Positions 1 to 64,000 of a stretch of DNA of 64,000 bases are shown one piece after another. Each line of letters begins with the position of its first letter. Position 1 is the first letter of the stretch. The stretch spans positions 67,930,737 through 67,994,736 of the forward strand of contig CM060312.1 of NCBI GenBank assembly GCA_030674185.1. The letters are read 5' to 3'. The position numbers and the translations under genes are program-made. This DNA comes from Monoplex corrugatus. Taxonomy: Eukaryota; Mollusca; Gastropoda; Littorinimorpha; Ranellidae. The notes under the pieces are model-generated. The model was not told where the DNA came from and ran no database searches. It saw only the letters and a program-made list of their open reading frames with translations.

Positions 1-23
1 CTTTTTACCAAATTTTTGCCCCT

Positions 24-575
24 GGGGGGATGCCAGGGGCTGTTTCTGTATAAATAGTATCCCCACCTTCTGGAAACTCTCTGTTTGAAATTTCCTCTTT
101 TTTGTCACTTTTCTTGTTTCTGCCTCATTCCTTTGCTTTCTGTCCTTTCTTTCTATCAATTTCTGCTTTGCTGGTCCATTCACCTGTATGTGTTTGATAA
201 GTCTTATGTACTTTCTCATAGGATTGATCAGGATTGGGTATGTGTATTAAATGCATTTTGGGATCTAGGGAAATTAGATATGCAGAAGTAGTTTTAGGTA
301 ATTAAGGCCCGTTTTTATATGTTTTAGTGTCCTTAATTATGTTTAAATTTGTATTCAGGTATGTTTTTTTAATATACTGTGTGATAAATTGGATGGAGTG
401 GTCAACGCCAGGAGCATATCCTTAGATTATGTCCATGAATGCATTGATATGTGTACTTAATTTTCTTTTACTTTTTCTCCGTGTTGAAGTATTGTGTATG
501 TTTTGAAATGGTTATCGCCCTGATATGGCTCTACACAGTCAGCTGGGTTTAAACAAAATAGCAATAACAAGAACA
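24..575 (+). repeat. R1 dispersed repeat, copy 1
   Basis: About 550 bp beginning near GGGGGATGCCAGGGGCTG and ending TCAGCTGGGTTTAAACAAA with a tail of CAATAACAA units. Four more copies lie at 13766, 25730, 59158 and 61326, all in the same orientation. No pol III boxes or terminal inverted repeats were seen. The simple 3' tail suggests LINE-driven retroposition. Confidence 0.75.
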
Positions 576-625
576 AATTTTTGTGAGAAAGAAAACTTAA
601 TACATATAATACATATACAAGATAT

Positions 626-2484
626 TTGAGAACTAAAAAAGGTGGTGATTATGATAGATATATAACACTAAGAAATGAATGTGCCAAATTGTTGAAGAAA
701 ACCAGAAAAGAGTACCAGAAAAATATTGCTAAGGAAAGTAAAAGTAACCCGAAAAAATTTTGGAAATGTGTACAAGAAAGGACAAAAGTTAATACAGGTA
801 TTAGCCCCTTAAAAACCAATGATGGAAAACTGGTTGTTACAGATAAAGACAAGGCTGAGGTTTTAAATAAATTTTTTGCTAGCGTTTTTACAACAGAAGA
901 TATCAGTACTTTACCAGATTTAATAGAAAATTCAAAGTTAAATGGTATATCATTATGTGATATCAGTTACTCTAACTGCGGTAGAAAAAAAGTTACAGGA
1001 ACTAAACCTGAATAAAGCTAAAGGACCAGATTTGATATCCCTTAGGATACTAAAGGAAATAAGTAAAGAACTTGCAAAGCCACTTTGTATATTATTTAAT
1101 AAGTCCTTAGAATCAGGTGAGTTACCAAAGGATTGGAAAACAGCTGATGTTAAAGCTTTGTTTAAGAAAGGAAATAGGAGTGACGCTGGGAACTATAGAC
1201 CTGTAAGTTCAACTTGTATTGTTTGTAAAGTACTAGAATCACTAGTAAGAGATTGTATCATTTCTCACTTTGAAAGTAATAAATTTTATGCAAAATGTCA
1301 ACATGGATTTAGAGGGAAAAGATCCTGTGTAACCCAGTTATTAAAGTTATGGAGGATTTCACCAATATGATGGACAATGGGGACCCCTTTGATATCGTGT
1401 ATCTGGATTTTAGAAAAGCTTTTGATTCTGTACCTCAGGAAAGACTGCTCATAAAATTAGCATCTTATGGTATTACAGGAAATACACTCAAATGGATCCA
1501 ACATTTTTTGTATGATCAAAAGCAGAGGGTAAAGGTAGGAAATGCTGAATCAGAAGAAACAAAGTCAAAAGCGGGATCCCTCAGGGTAGTGTACTGGGTC
1601 CAGTCCTGTTTACAGTATTTATAAATGACTTACCTGATTCACTGCACTGTACTTGCAAAATTTTTGCTGATGATACAAAACTATATGACAAGGTTGCCAA
1701 TGTTAATTTAATTCAACAGGACTTGCTAATACTACAAAACTGGTCAGATACTTGGAATTTATATTTTAATGTTTCAAAATATCATGTAGTGCATGTTGGT
1801 AAAAAGAATATTAGACGAGAGTATTTCATGAAAATTGGAAATGATGTACAGAAAATTAGTGTGTGTGAAACGGAAAAAGACTTGGGAGTTACATTTGACG
1901 GTGAATTATCCTTTGGCCCGCACATTAAAAGAGTAGCAAATAGGGCTAACCAAATGATAGGAATTATCAAATGAACATTTTCGTACATGAATAAACATAC
2001 ATTTTTAATGTTGTATAAGGCTTTTGTTAGACCACAGTTAGAATATGCAAGTGTTGTTTGGAATCCCTATTTGATAAGACAGTCAAAAATGATTGAAAAT
2101 GTACAAAGAAGGGCAACTAGGTTACTTATAGAGTGTAAAAATATGAGTTATGAAGAAAGGCCTAAGTTTTTAAAATTTCATTCACTGAAAGGTAAGAGGG
2201 TTAGGGGGGATTTAATACAAGTATACAAAATAATGAATGGGATGGATAGGCTATCAGTTGAAACATTTTTTTCCTTTCCACAAGCTATAACAAGGAATGC
2301 TGAAGGTAAAATATTTGTTAAACACAGAAATACTAACACAAGAGCGTTTTGTTTTTCTAACAGAGTTGTTAAATTGTGGAATACAATTCCTTTTGAAATT
2401 AAATTTACTAACAGCGTTAACAAATTCAAAAATGTCCTGGACGATGACGCAGAATTCAAAATTTTATTTAAAAAGATAGACTGA
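626..2484 (+). pseudogene. CR1-like reverse transcriptase ORF2 fragment, frameshifted
   Basis: Pieces of one RT lie in three frames: 626-1015, 942-1370, 1349-1624, 1723-1974 and 1987-2484. An in-frame TGA at about 1972 and several frame changes make it non-functional. The catalytic ADD is still present. Confidence 0.85.
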
Positions 2485-2599
2485 AGCAAATTTGCTCAAG
2501 TATGAATATTAAGGCATGCTTTTTGGACCCCAAAGAAGAAAGCGTAAACACAAAAAAGATAGGGCGTTAAAAGGCCAGAAGGCCTAGGCTTCGAGCCAG

Positions 2600-2690
2600 C
2601 CCTCAACTACTACTACTACTACTAAAGATTTTGCGCTATATAAATATTGTAATTAATTATTATTATTATAATAGTGCTGTTATTATTTCT
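2600..2690 (+). repeat. CTA run and LINE 3' tail
   Basis: A (CTA)7-like run at 2603-2624 is followed by TTTTGCGCTATATAAATATT and ATT units, a tail form shared by many invertebrate LINEs. A reverse-oriented relative is at about 41786-41870. Confidence 0.6.
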
Positions 2691-2888
2691 TTTTACCAGA
2701 TCCAGATGTTTTTTTTAAGTGAGTATACATATCATGCATATTGTTTGGTCAAAACTGTATAGGCATTATGTTTCTGTATGGTCTGCTTACTGTGATTTCA
2801 ATATGCATACACACTGGGTATTTTTGGTTTTCAGAAGCCACTGAATACTAAAATGGCTTGCAAGATCTTTGACATATCTATTTGAAAT

Positions 2889-3050
2889 CCAAAACAAGTA
2901 TGACTGCCCACGTTTAAGCAAACAGGAACCAGAAAAAAACATGAAAAAAGAATCAGAACGTGTATTTAATACAACCAGACAAGACAGGCACAAGTTTTCA
3001 GCCAACTAGCCTTTGTCAAGCGTAAGATCACAAACAAACCACGGCTGCAT
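2889..3050 (-). repeat. R2 dispersed repeat, reverse copy
   Basis: Contains ACAACCAGACAAGACAGGC and AACTAGCCTTTGTCAAGCGT, the R2 signature. It forms an inverted pair with the + copy at 3345-3500, about 300 bases away. Other copies: 15935, 37225, 38465, 51278 and 61919. Confidence 0.7.
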
Positions 3051-3344
3051 TATCCCAGCCATTCTGACACCCTTTGGTTGCGAGCCAGCATCGCCTGCGA
3101 GTGCGAGTGCTATTCTTAGCCAGGCAGGGTCGACCAAAGTCTTATCTCTGTAGCGCGCCTTTGTTCTCAAGCCCTAGTGATAAAGAAGGAAGCTGAGTGC
3201 ACTATACACGGCAGCGGGACGGGTGAAAAGGGTGTGGGGAGTGGAAGGGAAGGGGAAAGATGTGCGCTGTTGATAACCAGCAAGGCAGAGCCACCAACTA
3301 AAGTATCTCGGATTTTGCACTGTGAAATAAACACCAAATATAAA

Positions 3345-3500
3345 AAGTAGGAAGTTTCAGTCTTTTTCTCCTAATTCTGTTATTTGGTGTGCCGAAAACT
3401 TGTGCCTGTCTTGTCTGGTTGTGTTAAATACGCGTTCTGATTCTTTGTTCATGATTTTTTCTGGTTCAAATCTATTTGAAGTTCTGCACTCCTGTACACA
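3345..3500 (+). repeat. R2 dispersed repeat, forward copy
   Basis: Reverse complement of 2889-3050 in its core (GCCTGTCTTGTCTGGTTGT then AATACGCGTTCTGATTC). Continues into R3-like sequence. Confidence 0.7.
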
Positions 3501-3660
3501 TGGAGGGGGTTCTGGCACCAGCAGGCTGTAAATATGTTGACCTGGAAAATCATACAAATCTCCATCTTTACCCATCAGGTACTAACCAGGCAGGAGGACC
3601 AAACTTAGACCTTTCGATAGGAAGCCTGATGTCTCAGCTACTTGGCTAGTGTGCTTTTAA
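3470..3660. repeat. R3 dispersed repeat fragment
   Basis: Shares GGGGGTTCTGGCACCAGCAG, GTTGACCTGG and TTTACCCATCAGGT with copies at 40145-40690 and 57330-57570. The right end resembles the inverted head of a tRNA-derived SINE in the other copies; here it is degenerate. Confidence 0.5.
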
Positions 3661-3863
3661 GTGATGTTATTCATTTTGACACTAAATAGATTATTTAAGT
3701 TTTGGATCTTTAGTTCATGTATGCGACGTTTTGAAGGGAAAAAATTTGTAACAAAATTTTATGCTTTTATTTTACGTGTTTGCTGATGGTGGTGAGTGTG
3801 TGTGTGTTTTATGGTATAATGTTTTGTATGGTTCATTTTTTTGCTTGGTGATAATGGTGGAGC

Positions 3864-3865
<2 letters not shown>

Positions 3866-3934
<69 letters not shown>
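3866..3934. repeat. (TG)n microsatellite
   Basis: About 34 TG units just upstream of HDAC6 exon 1. Confidence 0.95.
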
Positions 3935-3938
<4 letters not shown>

Positions 3939-4015
3939 GCGTACATGTGTGTGTGTTTTGCCACAATGACTGTTTGCACAAATATAAATCCATTGATAAT
4001 TATTTTAATTTTCAG

Positions 4016-62208
<58,193 letters not shown>

Positions 62209-62339
62209 GTAGATGAGTACAGTGCATTGCTTTACAGTACCATGCAGTAATGTAATAGTCACCCATCAGCATCATTGAGTTCAATGGTAGCTGCTGCAGT
62301 AGATATCATAACAATTCTCCTCCAGTTATTCTGGATCGA

Positions 62340-62700
62340 CTTCTCTATGCTGCTTCGTAGACATTCAAACCATTGATGTCGGTGATGTTGTTCTTATAGG
62401 ATGTGGGCGGTCTGCCCAGATTTCTTTTGGCCTCAACTTTTCCATGCAAAACTGTTATCATTAGGTTTGTATTGGTATTGCAGGTTGCATGGCCAATGTG
62501 GTTTATTTTTGTTTTGTTGATTTCTGGCGCAGTAGACATTGGACTTCATTCAAAGTGCTTTAATTTGTTCTTTTAATGGTCCATTTGATTCAGAGAAGCT
62601 GCTTGTAGAACCAGATTTCTGTTGCTTTGTTCATATTTTCATCTGCTTTTTTCCATGTCCAGTATAATGTGATATAATGTGGAGACCAAGCAGACAATGG
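62340..62700 (-). mobile_element. Probable RTE-like LINE C-terminal fragment (minus)
   Basis: Minus frame 62345-62539 contains GHATCNTNTNLMITVLHGKV then EAKRNLGRPPTSYKNNITDI, resembling the GK.EGKR.RGRP...W/Y.DNI stretch of LINE RT C-termini. A short, decayed piece 136 bases after HDAC6 exon 23. Confidence 0.55.
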
Positions 62701-63439
62701 TATTAGCTTCATGGAGAAGGAGAACATCATCTGATTGCTTCTTAAACCATAGAGAGGAAGGGATGATTATCACATGCTGTCTAGAGAGCTGCAAGTAGTT
62801 TTGATGGAGTTCAGCACTAGCAACAACTGTCTGAACACACTCATGGACCTCATGTTGAAACTGTTGCCTTCATCAACTTTTCTATTAGGTCAAGAGGAGA
62901 CAACTGTATGTATGTTGCTGCAATGTCACCTCTCAAAACGAGTGACAGAGTGTGACTGACTTGACTGTACTGATTCCAAGCTCTGTGGTTGCTGACAGGA
63001 ATTGGAAAAATGGCCACATTTAGTGCTAGATATTGCTGGACTGTGTAGACAGTGAACAAAAAACAATTGACAGAACACCAAGATTTCAACTCGTGCATTT
63101 TTTTTTCTTCTTGCCACATATAGGGAGAAATATAACATTGTACACATACCTATAACGCTGTAAACATGTAGTATACACTCACTAGTTTAGTGTCAGATGT
63201 ATACTCACTCTCCTTTGAATGGAGACACCAGCTGGTTCTGTCACTCCACCACTCTTTGAGCCTGTTTGGTGAGGTCTTCAGACAGAGACAGCCTTTTACA
63301 TTGAGTTTCAATTGCCAGTTGCCAGAAATCATGGAGCTATTCTTTTCCAAAACTTTGGTTGTGTTGACAAAAGTGAACACCATAGCTATTGGTTCTGATG
63401 CCTCAAAAACAAATGACAAAGTCCTGGCATAATGTTTTC
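62701..63439. other. Intronic sequence, unassigned
   Basis: An 80-codon frame at 63190-63432 and several shorter ones match nothing I recognise. No further HDAC6 exon found. Confidence 0.4.
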
Positions 63440-63600
63440 ATTAAAAACGTAAGTTTCAGTTTTAGTTTTTCAAGATGATGTCTTCGCGCTCAGAATGTCA
63501 CAGGTGCCATGTGATGGTGATCATGGCACAAGCCTTAAGCCTGCACATAAACCTATGAATAGGCTCACCAGGTCCTGAGGTCCTAAATAACCTTAAAACG
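63440..63600 (-). repeat. Dispersed repeat with CTGAAA tail, reverse copy
   Basis: GTTTCAGTTTTAGTTTTTCA, GATGATGTCTTCGCGCTCAG and GATCATGGCACAAGCC are the reverse of 16680-16815. Confidence 0.65.
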
Positions 63601-64000
63601 CAAAAATCAGTGAACTGCAGCTTTTCCTAAAAAAATCACAGGACCAAGCACATTGTGTACCATATTAAACCCATGTTTCTGACAGTGGACACTCTATTTC
63701 AGGCAGCTGGGCACATTTCCCAACAGACAGATTAAGCCCAAGAATAAGGTGAAGGAGTGCTTTTTCATTCTCTCTTAGTCTGGTAGCTGGGCTAAACCTG
63801 ATTGGTGTGTTGTTATATAGCTATGCTGGGGGGTTTGGTATTTCCCCTCCTTGCCATTCGTTTTGTAAACAAGGTAACTGATAACTGGGTCAGGATGGGT
63901 CATGCAGTGCATGGACAGCCCTCCTGTGCTTCATGAGATGGCTACCATTGGGTCCCGTCCAGCCGCTTTGGGTAATTTTCTTTCACTAAATGCGAATTTT
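63601..64000. other. Terminal sequence, unassigned
   Basis: No exon, RNA gene or known repeat seen. Confidence 0.4.

Larger units (their letters stand above)
600..2690 (+). mobile_element. 5'-truncated CR1/Jockey-like LINE
   Basis: Reverse transcriptase remnant, broken by several frameshifts across 626-2484. Visible motifs: endonuclease-RT linker (NPKKFWKCV), RT blocks NYRPVSSTCIVCKVLES and VYLDFRKAFDSVP, the degraded QGSVLGPVLF block, the catalytic FADDTKLYD (about 1656-1690), and the C-terminal RPQLEYASVVWNPY plus RRATRLL. These C-terminal motifs are typical of CR1-type elements. The 3' end has CTA repeats and an ATT-rich tail at 2600-2690. The endonuclease and ORF1 are missing. Same strand as HDAC6. 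Confidence 0.85.

Noticed and set aside
1..4015. Search for the preceding HDAC6 domain 1 exons (MGDAEY helix, GF.VN..W)
   Set aside because: The region is R1, a CR1-like LINE, R2/R3 and a short unassigned stretch; no matching codons found, so these exons lie outside the window.
63190..63432. 80-codon ORF near the right edge, considered as a downstream HDAC6 exon
   Set aside because: No similarity to HDAC6 or ZnF-UBP, and it opens after several stops without an acceptor in a fitting phase.

Overview
This window is eukaryotic and most likely from a mollusc, probably a gastropod. That placement is inference from gene style and repeat content, not proof. Only one host gene is recognisable. It is a large intron-rich HDAC6-type histone/tubulin deacetylase on the + strand, open at both ends of the window. 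Twenty-three exons between 4016 and 62208 join in one uninterrupted reading frame (1,896 nt, 632 codons), with GT donors and AG acceptors throughout. They encode, in order: the C-terminal part of deacetylase domain 1 (zinc-ligand Asp, catalytic Tyr), a linker, a complete deacetylase domain 2 (GHH, DWDVHHG, AGFDA, LEGGY), and the start of a low-complexity C-terminal tail. The first part of domain 1 lies upstream of the window. The ubiquitin-binding zinc finger expected at the HDAC6 C-terminus would lie downstream.

The other ~97% is intron, and almost all of it is repetitive. Retroelement remnants: a CR1/Jockey-like LINE (600-2690), RTE-like LINE pieces (7030-7530 minus, 52790-54040 plus, probably 62340-62700 minus), a DIRS-like RT/RNase H relic (7551-8180), and I-type LINEs with RNase H (9040-9480, 9485-10015 minus, 18659-19618, and a near full-length 5.6 kb copy at 19620-25265 with an SGNH-domain ORF1 and a frameshifted APE-RT-RNase H ORF2). 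DNA transposons are dominated by TTAA-flanked piggyBac-like material: two internally deleted elements that keep the transposase N-terminus, a 698 bp TIR element, and ten copies of a nested hairpin MITE. Non-coding dispersed families called here R1, R2 and R3, plus tRNA-derived SINEs, fill much of the rest.

Tandem repeats are unusually abundant: arrays of 59 bp, 75 bp, 45 bp, 43 bp, 71 bp and 67 bp units, a 3.5 kb GTAAA-type array, and many long CA/CT microsatellites. Three arrays (59, 71 and 67 bp) show higher-order periodicity. The 67 bp satellite appears to have grown from an R3 element, and a piggyBac-like element sits inside its first monomer with the diagnostic TTAA duplication. The most informative observations are the matching exon architecture of the two HDAC6 catalytic domains, the MITE-within-MITE family, a nearly perfect 98 bp palindrome carrying two tRNA-like T-arms inside a LINE ORF1, the piggyBac insertion in the satellite, and repeated contact of LINE ends with CA microsatellites.
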